A stretch of DNA of 64,000 nucleotides from Luteolibacter sp. SL250 (GTDB lineage Bacteria > Verrucomicrobiota > Verrucomicrobiia > Verrucomicrobiales > Akkermansiaceae). Shown here one piece after another: positions 42,750 through 50,665 of the stretch. The stretch spans positions 3,906,001-3,970,000 of the forward strand of contig NZ_CP113054.1 in the NCBI RefSeq assembly GCF_026625605.1, read 5' to 3'. The notes under the pieces were generated by a model. The model was not told the origin of the DNA and ran no database searches. It was given only the letters and a program-made list of their open reading frames with translations. Position 1 is the stretch's first letter; each line of letters begins with the position of its first letter. The position numbers were made by a program, and so were the translations under genes.

Positions 42750-43550
42750 TCATTTCTGTCTCTGGAATCGGGCTTCGAATTGGTTGGGACTGAGGTATCC
42801 GATCGACGAATGGAGCCGCCTCGGATTGTAGAAGGCATCGATGTAGCTGAAGATCTTCTGCCGCGCCTCATCCAGATTCCTGAAGGTTTCCTCCTCCGCC
42901 ATTTCCGCTTTGAGGGTACCCATGAAGGATTCGGTCCTGGCGTTGTCGTAGGGATTGGCCAGCCGCGACATGCTCTGTCGCAGGCCTGATCCGGCAAGCA
43001 TCGCCCTGAACGCGGTGCTCGAATACTGGCTGCCCCGGTCGCTGTGGAAAATGGTGGAAACGATCTTCCTGCGGCTCTGGAGCGCCTGCCGCAGGGCATC
43101 GGTGACCAACGCGCGGTCGATGGAGCGTGACAGGCTCCAGCCGATGATCCGGCGTGACCACAGGTCGATGACCACGGCGAGGTAGAGCCAACCCTCACGG
43201 CTCGGGATTAAGGTGATGTCCCCGGCCCAGACCTGGTCGGGAGCCTGGGGTGGCGGCAGTTTGGCAAGCAGGTTGGCACAGGGATGGGAGGCCTTGCCAT
43301 CGCTGGTCTTCGGGGTGAAGCGCCGGCGCTGGATGGCGTGGAGACCTTGCCGGCGCATCATCCTGCGCGCCCGCTGCCAGCCGCAGGAGACGCCACGATT
43401 GGCCAATTCGCAGGCGATCCGGCGGTAGCCGTAGCAGCGGCGGTTGGCGTGGAAGATGGTGCTGATGAGGGCGGCGAGTTCCTGATCCGGCCAGGGTTGC
43501 GCGGGAGGACGAGGCTTGTGGTGATAGGTGCTGCGCGGCAAACCCAGCAC
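42750..43550 (-). CDS. IS3-family transposase OrfB (catalytic part)
   Basis: The 266-residue integrase-fold protein has an HTH_21-type segment (NRRCYGYRRIACELANRG) and the rve catalytic core. The DDE residues lie in VWAGDITLIPS, FHSDRGSQYSS and NARTESFMGTLKAE, and the core ends with RRLHSSIGYLSPNQFE. It is normally made as an OrfAB fusion by -1 frameshifting, and the frame is open upstream of the ATG back to the slippery site at 43649-43655 (reading KSLRDPGLLCSTRSRTLIKE). Confidence 0.93.
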   Translation of the reverse strand: MLGLPRSTYHHKPRPPAQPWPDQELAALISTIFHANRRCYGYRRIACELANRGVSCGWQRARRMMRRQGLHAIQRRRFTPKTSDGKASHPCANLLAKLPPPQAPDQVWAGDITLIPSREGWLYLAVVIDLWSRRIIGWSLSRSIDRALVTDALRQALQSRRKIVSTIFHSDRGSQYSSTAFRAMLAGSGLRQSMSRLANPYDNARTESFMGTLKAEMAEEETFRNLDEARQKIFSYIDAFYNPRRLHSSIGYLSPNQFEARFQRQK

Positions 43551-43600
43551 CGAGCAGATCCTGCGCAGGCTGGCCCCGCTGCTTTCCCGCAGCTCCTTGA

Positions 43601-43897
43601 TCAGCGTTCTGGATCGGGTGGAACAGAGGAGCCCAGGATCGCGGAGGCTTTTTTTAAAATGTCGTTCTCCTGGGTGAGGCGGGCCAGTTCGCGGCGGACC
43701 GCCTGCAACTCGGAAACCAAGGCGGCTTCCTTTTGCGGGGAGGTGGGACGCGGGGCGGGCTTCCGTGCCTTGTCGCGCCAGCGGTAGAGGGCGCTGCGCG
43801 CCACGCCGAGCTGGCGGGACACCTCGGTGACCGATCCACAGGCGTCGATCAAGGCAACGGCACGGATCATGAACTCATCACTATACTGGGCACTCAT
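43601..43897 (-). CDS. IS3-family transposase OrfA (DNA-binding part)
   Basis: The 98-residue product starts MSAQYSDEFMIRAV (ATG at 43897; an upstream in-frame ATG at 43948 is possible but lies at the IS end). It has the HTH_Tnp_1 helix-turn-helix (GSVTEVSRQLGVARSALYRW) and a C-terminal leucine zipper (LVSELQAVRRELARLTQEND). The slippery heptamer A-AAA-AAG (minus strand, 43649-43655) falls in the codons for LKKA, allowing fusion with OrfB. Confidence 0.92.
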   Translation of the reverse strand: MSAQYSDEFMIRAVALIDACGSVTEVSRQLGVARSALYRWRDKARKPAPRPTSPQKEAALVSELQAVRRELARLTQENDILKKASAILGSSVPPDPER

Positions 43898-43965
43898 GGG
43901 GATGGTTGGTTCCGACTGTCCTCTATTCTCCGGGGACAAATGGTCCAACCATTTAACTCACCTCA

Positions 43966-44192
43966 CTCCTGTCCTCCAACTGCAATGGCAAACGAAGAAT
44001 AAATTCACCGCCAAGGGGCAAAGTTCGCGAAGAAAGGAATGGGGCTCTTCGAGATTCTTCGCCATCAGTCTTCTTCTATTCCCTGAAAACTAAAAACTGA
44101 AAACTTCTCCTCCTTCGTTCGCCAATGCCGCCGGAGGACAGGAATGGGAGCGCAGCGGACATAGGGGCGCAGCCGCAATGTCCTCCGTCCTC
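43966..44192. repeat. Right half of split family-5 unit, CACCGCCAAGG string, and another family-5 unit
   Basis: CTCCTGTCCTCCAACTGCAA (43966) completes the interrupted palindrome. TTCACCGCCAAGGGGCAAAG (44004) is a string whose relatives occur inverted at 44783 and 44890. A longer family-5 variant spans 44121-44192, with GGAGGACAGGAATGGG and CAATGTCCTCCGTCC arms. Confidence 0.78.
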
Positions 44193-44200
44193 ACACACCA

Positions 44201-44665
44201 TCACTCGATCTCAACCACACCATAGACCACCCCCTTCCGCCTGCTGTAGGCGAACAGGCACGGCCATTTCCCGTTCGTGCGGAAATACTTCATGCCCGGG
44301 GTCCAGCCATGCCACCACAGTGAGACGCTCCACCACCGAGGCGCAGGGCCGGGAGCATCAAACGGAGCGACTTCCGGCACCTCCGCCAGCCAGGCAACCT
44401 CATCGGGCGTCACCACCGCCTTGTAAAACAGGGTCTGGTCAACAAATCCGACGCCCTCCGCATGGATCTCTCCGGATACAGGCACCAAGCCCATCGATTT
44501 TCCAGCGGTATAACGATCATCGGGATCCGAGAGACTAAGCCTCGCCCAGTGGTGCGTGTGGACGATCGATCCTGCGGCAAGCATGAAAAGAATCGCCACC
44601 CATGCGATCACCCGCAGAATGGATCTTCGCGTGGAAAATGGCGTGCGCTTTGATATCTGGAACAT
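44201..44665 (-). CDS. Membrane-anchored hypothetical protein
   Basis: The 154-residue protein has a basic N-terminus, one membrane helix (ILRVIAWVAILFMLAAGSIV, about 16-35) and a soluble Trp-rich C-terminal domain (RWWSVSLWWHGWTPGMKYF). The layout suggests a periplasmic domain held by an N-terminal anchor. No family recognised. It lies alone between repeats. Confidence 0.55.
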   Translation of the reverse strand: MFQISKRTPFSTRRSILRVIAWVAILFMLAAGSIVHTHHWARLSLSDPDDRYTAGKSMGLVPVSGEIHAEGVGFVDQTLFYKAVVTPDEVAWLAEVPEVAPFDAPGPAPRWWSVSLWWHGWTPGMKYFRTNGKWPCLFAYSRRKGVVYGVVEIE

Positions 44666-44774
44666 CGTTCTTGATCCTCACAAAATGAGACCCGGTGAAT
44701 GGGACATCAGGAAGCCGGCGGATCTGTGCCCCGCTTTCTTTTCCGAACATCTTATGAGCCATATCCAATATCCT

Positions 44775-44965
44775 CACCTTGCGTCCTTTGTGCCTTTGCG
44801 GTGAATTTTTGATGAACGATTGCACACTCTTCTTCCCTTCCCCCAATGTCCAATAACCCCATATCCACTATCTTCTCTTCCTTGGCGAACTTGGCGTCTT
44901 GGCGGTGACCTCATTATTTTTCGCCAATGCCGCCGGAGGACAGGAGTGTCCTCCCTCCTTACTCC
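44775..44965. repeat. CCTTTGTGCCTTTGCGGTG strings and family-5 unit
   Basis: CCTTGCGTCCTTTGTGCC at 44777, then TTTGCGGTGAATTTTT, is followed by the related CTTGGCGAACTTGGCGTC at 44881 and a family-5 unit at 44921-44965 ending CCTCCCTCCTTACT. The 350-bp gap 44666-45015 has no gene; the promoter of the two-component operon must lie in its last 50 bp. Confidence 0.75.
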
Positions 44966-45015
44966 CTCCTTGCTTCATCTTCCCTTAATGTGAAACCCGG
45001 CAGGCTCCCACCGTC

Positions 45016-45666
45016 ATGCGCGTGCTGATCGTCGAAGACGAACCCGACCTCCTCCACGGCCTTGCGAAGGTGCTGCGGGAGGAAGGCTATTCCGTCGATC
45101 TGGCGGAGGACGGGGAGGAGGGGCTCTACAAGGCGGTGGAGACGAACTACGACGCCGTCATCCTGGACATCATGCTGCCTCTCATCGACGGGCTGGAGGT
45201 GCTGCGCCGCCTGCGGGAGAAAAAGGAAACGCCGGTGCTCATGCTCACCGCGCGGTCGGAGACGCCGGACCGCGTCGCCGGGCTGGACCGCGGTGCGGAC
45301 GACTACCTCGGCAAGCCCTTCGACCTGGACGAACTGCTTGCCCGCCTGCGCGCCCTCATCCGCCGCGCCGCCGGACGCGCGTCGCCATTCATCGTCATCG
45401 GCGCGGTCGGCATCGACCCCGTCGCGCGGAAGGTCACGCGGAGCGGCGCGGAGATCGTCCTGACGGCGCGGGAGTATGCCGTGCTGGAGTTCCTGGGCAG
45501 GCACCGCGGGCGCGTCATCTCCCGCACGGAACTCTACGAGCATGTCTTCGACGAGACGGACGACACGCTTTCCAACCTCATCGACGTCCACGTTTCCAAC
45601 CTGCGGAAAAAACTCGGCCACGAACTCATCACCACGCGCCGCGGCCACGGCTACTGCATCGAATGA
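45016..45666 (+). CDS. OmpR-family response regulator
   Basis: The 216-residue regulator has a receiver domain (MRVLIVEDEPDLLHGLAKVL; phospho-acceptor in YDAVILDIMLPLIDG, D51; conserved Thr/Ser and Lys in LMLTARSE and YLGKPFDLDEL). The C-terminal winged helix is of the OmpR/PhoB type (LTAREYAVLEFLGRHRGRV, then VSNLRKKLGHELITTRRGHG). It is activated by the kinase encoded next, with which it overlaps by 4 bp. Confidence 0.95.
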   Translation: MRVLIVEDEPDLLHGLAKVLREEGYSVDLAEDGEEGLYKAVETNYDAVILDIMLPLIDGLEVLRRLREKKETPVLMLTARSETPDRVAGLDRGADDYLGKPFDLDELLARLRALIRRAAGRASPFIVIGAVGIDPVARKVTRSGAEIVLTAREYAVLEFLGRHRGRVISRTELYEHVFDETDDTLSNLIDVHVSNLRKKLGHELITTRRGHGYCIE

Positions 45667-47114
45667 AACCCACCCGTTCACTGCGGTGGCGCATCCAGCT
45701 CTGGCACGGCGCGTTTCTCGCCGCGGTGCTGGCCGGGCTGGGCTTCGCCGCGTGGCACTACGAACGGCAGAAGGGCATGCAGCGCATCGACGGCGATCTA
45801 GGCCGCAGGCTGACCGTCCTGTTCGACTCCGTGCCACCCCGCGAGGGAGGCCGCCCCGGTGGTCCGCCACCACGGCGAGATGTGGACGGCGACGGTGACC
45901 TGGACCGCCCGCCCCGCCGCGGACCTCCGCCCCACCGCAGGGGTGGCCGCCCGCCGGAACTCCGCTTCAGCGATGCGGGCAGGGCCTTGTTCAAGGACGC
46001 CTACTACTTCACCACCTTCAATCCGGAAGGCCGCGTGCTGGACCGCTCCGACAACTCCCCCACCACCGTCCAGCCTCCCTCCCGTGGCGACGCCACCGCA
46101 GAGGCGTCCGGCACCCGCACCGTGGCCAACCGCCGGGAGCGGTTCATGTTCATGCCGCAGGGCGAGTGCCTGCTCGTCGGCTGCCCGCTGGATGCGGAAC
46201 AGGCATCGCTCAGGCACTACGCCCTCATGCTCGTGGGGATCGAGTCCGGCATCCTCCTGCTCGGCCTGGCCGGGGGCTGGTGGATGACCTCCCGCGCGCT
46301 GCGTCCGCTGGCCGCCATCCGCACCACCGCCACGGACATCTCCGCCGGCCGCCTGGACCAGCGCATCGGCCTGCCGCAGGACGGCAGCGAGCTGGGCGAG
46401 CTGGCCGCACTGCTGGATGATACTTTCGGAAAACTGGAGTCCTCCTTCGCCAGGCAGGCACGCTTCACCTCGGACGCCGCGCACGAACTCCGCACCCCGC
46501 TGAGCGTGGTCATCTCCCAGGCGCAGATGGCCCTGCGCGGCGAACGCGAACCGGCGGAGTACCGCGAGATGTTCGAGGCCAGCCTCCGCGGCGCGAAACG
46601 CATGCAGGCCCTCACCCAGGCGCTGCTCGAACTCGCCCGCCTGGACAACGGCGCCGTCACCACCGCGCGCACGCCGTGCGATCTCGCGGAACTGGCGGAG
46701 GAAGCCGTCTCGCTCGTCGCGGGAAATGCGGCGGAGCGCGGCGTCACCCTCATTCGCCAGCTTTCCCCCGCCCCCTGCCCGACCGATTCCGAAGCCGTGC
46801 TGCGCGTCATCGTCAACCTGCTGAACAACGCCATCGAGCACGGCGGCACGCCTGTCACCGTCGCCACCGCCGCCACCGCGGATGCCGCCATCCTCACCGT
46901 CACCGACCGCGGCCCCGGCATTCCGGAAAAGCATCTCCCCCATCTTTTCGAGCGCTTCTACCGCGCCGACGAATCCCGCAACCGGAAAACCGGCGGCACC
47001 GGCCTCGGTCTCGCCATCTGCAAGGCCATCACGGATGCGCATGGCGGGTCGCTCACCGTCGCCAGCACCATCGGCGAGGGAACGGTGTTCACGGTGACGC
47101 TGCCGGTGGAATAG
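45663..47114 (+). CDS. Sensor histidine kinase with Pro/Gly/Arg-rich sensor insert
   Basis: The 483-residue kinase starts within the regulator's stop (ATGA). It has two membrane helices (about 15-32 and 183-205) around a periplasmic domain, then HAMP (about 206-260), HisKA with the phospho-histidine in SDAAHELRTPLSVV, and HATPase_c with N (VNLLNNAIEHGG), G1 (TDRGPGIPEKH) and G2 (KTGGTGLGLAICKAI) boxes. The periplasmic part contains a low-complexity stretch at about 58-105 (REGGRPGGPPPRRDVDGDGD and RGPPPHRRGGRPP) that is unusual for a sensor and could bind metal or a polyanion. A fragment like its C-terminal end lies at 48873. Confidence 0.93.
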   Translation: MKPTRSLRWRIQLWHGAFLAAVLAGLGFAAWHYERQKGMQRIDGDLGRRLTVLFDSVPPREGGRPGGPPPRRDVDGDGDLDRPPRRGPPPHRRGGRPPELRFSDAGRALFKDAYYFTTFNPEGRVLDRSDNSPTTVQPPSRGDATAEASGTRTVANRRERFMFMPQGECLLVGCPLDAEQASLRHYALMLVGIESGILLLGLAGGWWMTSRALRPLAAIRTTATDISAGRLDQRIGLPQDGSELGELAALLDDTFGKLESSFARQARFTSDAAHELRTPLSVVISQAQMALRGEREPAEYREMFEASLRGAKRMQALTQALLELARLDNGAVTTARTPCDLAELAEEAVSLVAGNAAERGVTLIRQLSPAPCPTDSEAVLRVIVNLLNNAIEHGGTPVTVATAATADAAILTVTDRGPGIPEKHLPHLFERFYRADESRNRKTGGTGLGLAICKAITDAHGGSLTVASTIGEGTVFTVTLPVE

Positions 47115-47196
47115 CAAGGCCGGGGATATGGATACAGCCTGGTGTCGGGCAGGGCCCGCCTCGGACGGCACCTCAGCACCGCCCGGAGGGATGCAG

Positions 47197-47226
47197 AAAA
47201 GGGACGGCCCGGAGAAGGGCCGTCCC
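47197..47226 (-). terminator. Rho-independent terminator of the fasciclin gene
   Basis: GGGACGGCCC and GGGCCGTCCC form a perfect 10-bp stem with a 6-base loop; on the minus strand it is followed by UUUUC. It also lies between convergent kinase and fasciclin genes. Confidence 0.85.
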
Positions 47227-47274
47227 GTCGAGGGGTCCGCCGCCCGGACTTGGAAGGGCGGTCAGCGTGGATGC

Positions 47275-47751
47275 TCACTTGGTTTCCGGCATGATCACGG
47301 AGTCGATGACGTGGATCACGCCGTTGGAGGCGGCGATGTCCGTCTTGGTCACCGTTGCCTTGTCGATCATGACCTTGCCACCTGAGGCGGAGATGGTGGC
47401 GGTATCGCCGTTGACGGTCTTGACCTCACCGGCCTTGACGTCCGCCGCCATCACTTTGCCGGGGACGACGTGGTAGGTGAGGATGGCGGTCAGCTTCTCC
47501 TTGTTTTCAGGCTTCAGGAGGCTGTCCACGGTCCCGGCGGGCAGCTTCGCGAATGCGTCATTGGTGGGGGCGAAGACCGTGAACGGTCCCTTGCCGGAGA
47601 GGGTCTCGGCAAGTCCTGCGGCCTTCACGGCAGCCACAAGCGTTGAAAACTGCGGATCGGAGGAAGCGACTTCCACGACCGTTTTTTCCGCGGCAAAGCC
47701 GAAGGAGGTCAGGGAAGCAAGGGCGATAACGGAGCGAGTGATGGTTTTCAT
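47275..47751 (-). CDS. Secreted fasciclin-domain protein
   Basis: The start at 47751 gives 158 residues with a signal peptide ([17 protein letters not shown]) and a single FAS1 domain (about 30-158). The H1 box is [15 protein letters not shown], the central [15 protein letters not shown] is present, and the H2 box is [13 protein letters not shown]. Such proteins are periplasmic or secreted and bind protein or glycan. It is divergent from a MerR-type regulator with TGAACA half-sites between. Similar fasciclin/MerR pairs are known from light- or stress-responsive clusters in other bacteria. Confidence 0.92.
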   Translation of the reverse strand: MKTITRSVIALASLTSFGFAAEKTVVEVASSDPQFSTLVAAVKAAGLAETLSGKGPFTVFAPTNDAFAKLPAGTVDSLLKPENKEKLTAILTYHVVPGKVMAADVKAGEVKTVNGDTATISASGGKVMIDKATVTKTDIAASNGVIHVIDSVIMPETK

Positions 47752-47775
47752 GGTAGTTGTCGGTTTTGGTTGTTT

Positions 47776-47908
47776 GAACACAGTTTATGTTCACAACACA
47801 AGTTGAACATAATCCCGGGAAGTCCAAAGAAATTTGATAAAAAATGAAATTTGGGCCGAACTTTAGAATTTACACCACTTTTCGTTCAACTTATGTACCA
47901 TACAGTAA
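47776..47908. promoter_or_regulatory. Divergent promoter region with TGAACA half-sites
   Basis: The A+T-rich 157-bp gap contains TTATGTTCA (47785-47793) and TGAACATAA (47804-47812), a perfect dyad with a 10-base centre. A further TGAACA lies at 47776 and CGTTCAACTTATGTACC just before the MerR start. The sites cover both promoters and probably bind the MerR protein. Confidence 0.65.
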
Positions 47909-48874
47909 ATGAGCGCCACCGAGACAGACCTGTTTGACATCCGTGCCGTTTCGCGGCTTACCGGGGTATCGAGCGCGAATCTCCGGGCGTGGGAGCGCCG
48001 CTACGGTCTGGTCAAGCCCCACCGGGCATCAAGCAACCGGCGGCTCTATTCCTCCTCGGATCTCCTGCGGCTCGAAAGGGTCAAGAAGCTTGCGGATTCG
48101 GGGGAGGCCCTGTCGGTCATCGCAGCGCTGGGCGAGGACGAACTGGTCCGGAGGATCGAACTGCTCGATGGACGCCCCAGCGGGGGCCAGCCGGTCCCCT
48201 CCCGCAGGAAGCGGATCCGGACAGCGGTCGCGGGGGCTGAGGTGGGTGAGATCCTGGCGCGCCAAAGCCAACAACTGAAGCTCGAAGGCTACGATCTGGA
48301 TTTCCACTGGGGATCCCTGGGAGAGCTGGAAGCCAAACCACCGGGTCCGGACTACGATCTGCTGATCCTCTCCTTTCCGACGCTCTTCCCCTATACGATC
48401 GAAAGGTTGAAGGCCCTCATGGCTCCCATCCCCGGAACGAAATGCGTGGTGTTCTATCGCTTCGCCGCATCGCGCACCATCGCCAATGTTTCGGTCCCGG
48501 GTTCCGGAATCATCCCGATCAAAGGTCCGGTTGACTTCCACAAATTGGTCATGGCCAACCGGGAGATCATCCCGGCCGCGCCCCAGGCCGGTCAGGAAAA
48601 CCCCGGGATAAGGGAACCCCGGTTCACCGCCCGACAACTGGCGCGATTCTCGCGGCTCTCGACTTCGATCGAATGCGAATGCCCGAAGCACCTGGCGGAA
48701 CTCGCGGCGTCGCTCCAGGCATTCGCCGAATACAGCCGGTCCTGTGAAAGCCGCAATCCGGATGACAAGGAGATGCACGTTTATCTCCACCGGGTTTCCT
48801 GCCAGGCGCGCGGGCTGATCGAGGATGCCCTGGAGACATTGATCAGATCCGAAGGCATCGATCTTGAAGAATGA
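47909..48874 (+). CDS. MerR-family regulator with degenerate cobalamin-binding-like domain
   Basis: The 321-residue regulator starts with a MerR winged helix (DIRAVSRLTGVSSANLRAWE, then RRYGLVKPHRASSNRRLYSS). Its middle (about 105-225) looks like the Rossmann-type B12-binding fold of LitR/CarH proteins (RTAVAGAEVGEILAR, DYDLLILSFPTLFPYTIE). The D-x-H-x-x-G cobalamin-ligand motif is absent, so light sensing through B12 is unlikely. The C-terminal helical domain (CECPKHLAELAASLQAFAEY, then CESRNPDDKEMHVYLHRVSC) carries clustered cysteines. It probably controls the divergent fasciclin gene. Confidence 0.82.
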   Translation: MSATETDLFDIRAVSRLTGVSSANLRAWERRYGLVKPHRASSNRRLYSSSDLLRLERVKKLADSGEALSVIAALGEDELVRRIELLDGRPSGGQPVPSRRKRIRTAVAGAEVGEILARQSQQLKLEGYDLDFHWGSLGELEAKPPGPDYDLLILSFPTLFPYTIERLKALMAPIPGTKCVVFYRFAASRTIANVSVPGSGIIPIKGPVDFHKLVMANREIIPAAPQAGQENPGIREPRFTARQLARFSRLSTSIECECPKHLAELAASLQAFAEYSRSCESRNPDDKEMHVYLHRVSCQARGLIEDALETLIRSEGIDLEE

Positions 48875-48983
48875 CCGTGGCCCCGGCATCCCGGAAAACC
48901 GGCGGCGCCCGCCTCGGTCCCGCCATCTGCCAGGCCATCACCGATGCTCATGGTGGGTCGCTGGCGGTGACGCTGCCGGTGGA
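48873..48983 (+). pseudogene. Fragment of a histidine kinase C-terminus
   Basis: The sequence DRGPGIPE then TGGARLGPAICQAITDAHGG, SLAVTLPVE closely follows the end of the kinase at 45663-47114, with two internal deletions. One runs between two CCGGAAAA repeats present in the intact gene; the other removes the segment around TVASTIGEGTVF. GTG is missing from the G2 box (GGARLGPA for GGTGLGLA). It starts at the stop of the MerR gene and ends just before a family-2 repeat. It is a decayed copy or relic of a related kinase. Confidence 0.82.
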
Positions 48984-48999
48984 GCAGCGAATTTTCCGG

Positions 49000-49150
49000 A
49001 CTGGGACCGCGGAATTCATTCCGCCCCGGAGAATCCAGCCATGCGAAGCAAAGCGGAATGAATTCCGCGGTCCCAGTGATCCATCCTTACCCTCTCCCTG
49101 CACTTCTTCCTTTCATCCTTCGATGTTGGACGTTCGATGTTCGATGTTCT
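49000..49150. repeat. Family-2 palindrome and family-4 string
   Basis: ACTGGGACCGCGGAATTC at 49000 pairs with GAATTCCGCGGTCCCAGT ending at 49077. A family-4 string (CGATGTTGGACGTTCGATG) lies at 49121-49150. The 332-bp gap before the peroxidase gene otherwise holds the kinase fragment. Confidence 0.85.
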
Positions 49151-49209
49151 CAAAATCTTTCCCCCCATTAACACTTCCTTAATGTTCGCTGTCGGACTCT
49201 GGCGGGGTG

Positions 49210-50556
49210 ATGAAACCCGTCCGCCTCCTCCTCATCGTGGCCGCCATGGTCCCGGCGGCGTCCGCACAACTGCCGTCCGGTGCATCCCTCCACCTCACCC
49301 GGCCCGATGCCGGATCCACGGTCCGGCTCGCGCTTTCCGATCCGGAGAACCACTCCTACCTCATCCAGAGTTCACCGGACCTGAAGACATGGTCCGAGGT
49401 CGGCACGTGGAAGATCTACAACGGCAGCTTCAACCGCAACCTGCCGCTGCAGGCCGGTGGCACGCTGTTCTACCGCGCCAGCTATGACCCCACCCGCGTG
49501 GTACCGAAGGACGACGTCTCCCTCGCGCTGCTGCTCCCCACCCCGCGCGGGAACTATGCCGCCCAGACGCTCCCCGCGCGGTTCCTGGTGCAGCCCATCG
49601 TCGGCCAGGACAACACCCCGGCGGACAATGGCGTGACGGACTCCGGCGCGACGCTCGGCAGGGTGCTGTTCTACGACAAGCGGCTTTCCTTCAACCAGAC
49701 GATCTCCTGCGCCTCCTGCCACCAGCAGGCCCACGGCTTCTCCGACCCCGCGCGGTTCAGCACCGGCTTCAACGGCGGCCACACCGACCGCAACTCCATG
49801 GGCCTGGCAAACTCCCGCTGGTATGAACGCGGCGCGTTTTTCTGGGACGAACGCTCCGCCACGCTGGAGATCCAGGTGCTGGAGCCCATCCAGAACTCCG
49901 TGGAAATGGGCATGACCCTGCCCGCGCTGGTCACCCGCCTGTCCGCGGAGCCGTTCTACGCCACCCTGTTCAACGACGCCTTCGGCAGCCCGGAGGTCAC
50001 CTCCGGAAAGATCTCCCGCGCGCTCGCCCAGTTCGTCCGCTCCATCATCTCCACCCGGACGAAGTTCGACACGGGCGCGGCGAACGGCTTCACCAACTTC
50101 ACCGCCCAGGAAAACCAGGGCCGCCAGCTCTTCAACGGCGCGGGCAACTGCAACGCCTGCCACGGCTCGGACAACTTCGTGCCCGGCCCCGCCATCAACA
50201 ACAACGGCCTGGAGAATCCCTACACGGACAAGGGCGTGGGGGCCATCACCGGCCGCCCGCAGGACGAGGGGCTCTTCAAGGTCGGCTCCCTGCGGAACAT
50301 CGCCCTCACCGCGCCCTACATGCACGACGGCCGCTTCGCCACGCTGGAGGAGGTGGTGGAGTTCTACAATTCCGGCGTCGTCGCCCACCCGAACCTCTCC
50401 CCGCCGCTGCGTGCCGGGGGGCCGGCCGGACCGCCCCGCCGCCTGAATCTGACCGCGCAGGAAAAGGCCGCGCTCGTCGCCTTCCTCAACACCCTCACCG
50501 ACACCGCGCTTTCCACCGACAGCCGATTTTCCGACCCGTTCAACTATGGTGATTGA
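49210..50556 (+). CDS. Di-haem cytochrome c peroxidase-family protein
   Basis: The ATG at 49210 (a GTG lies directly before it) gives 448 residues with a signal peptide (RLLLIVAAMVPAASA). An N-terminal beta domain (about 25-92, with YLIQSSPDLKTWSEVGTW and LFYRA) of a type common in Verrucomicrobia precedes the CCP/MauG domain. That domain has two haem sites, ISCASCHQQAHGFSDP (about 167-171) and CNACHGSDNF (about 314-318), and PYMHDGRFATLEEVVEFYN. It reduces H2O2 or oxidises a partner in the periplasm. Two-component genes and a kinase fragment lie upstream. Confidence 0.9.
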   Translation: MKPVRLLLIVAAMVPAASAQLPSGASLHLTRPDAGSTVRLALSDPENHSYLIQSSPDLKTWSEVGTWKIYNGSFNRNLPLQAGGTLFYRASYDPTRVVPKDDVSLALLLPTPRGNYAAQTLPARFLVQPIVGQDNTPADNGVTDSGATLGRVLFYDKRLSFNQTISCASCHQQAHGFSDPARFSTGFNGGHTDRNSMGLANSRWYERGAFFWDERSATLEIQVLEPIQNSVEMGMTLPALVTRLSAEPFYATLFNDAFGSPEVTSGKISRALAQFVRSIISTRTKFDTGAANGFTNFTAQENQGRQLFNGAGNCNACHGSDNFVPGPAINNNGLENPYTDKGVGAITGRPQDEGLFKVGSLRNIALTAPYMHDGRFATLEEVVEFYNSGVVAHPNLSPPLRAGGPAGPPRRLNLTAQEKAALVAFLNTLTDTALSTDSRFSDPFNYGD

Positions 50557-50665
50557 ACGGTCGGGGATGGCAGAAATTCATCCGCCGCCACGGCCCCCAC
50601 TCCACAGAGCGCTCCGCCCCTCCGGAGCGTGACATCGGCGGGCCAAGCCCCCACAGTGGCGGCGG

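Larger units (their letters stand above)
42715..43965 (-). mobile_element. IS3-family insertion sequence, complete
   Basis: The element is 1251 bp, begins TGAGGTG and ends CACCTCA (imperfect inverted repeats that also share TGGACCA further in) and is flanked by a 4-bp CTCC duplication. It carries orfA and orfB on the minus strand with an A7G slippery site for -1 frameshifting. All parts appear intact, so it could be active. It inserted into a family-5 palindrome at the 3' end of the addB-like gene. Confidence 0.92.

Noticed and set aside
44535..44846. 103-codon minus-strand frame before the two-component operon
   Set aside because: It includes the CCTTTGTGCCTTTGCGG repeat string (read as a PQRHKGRK-type peptide) and overlaps the better gene at 44201-44665.
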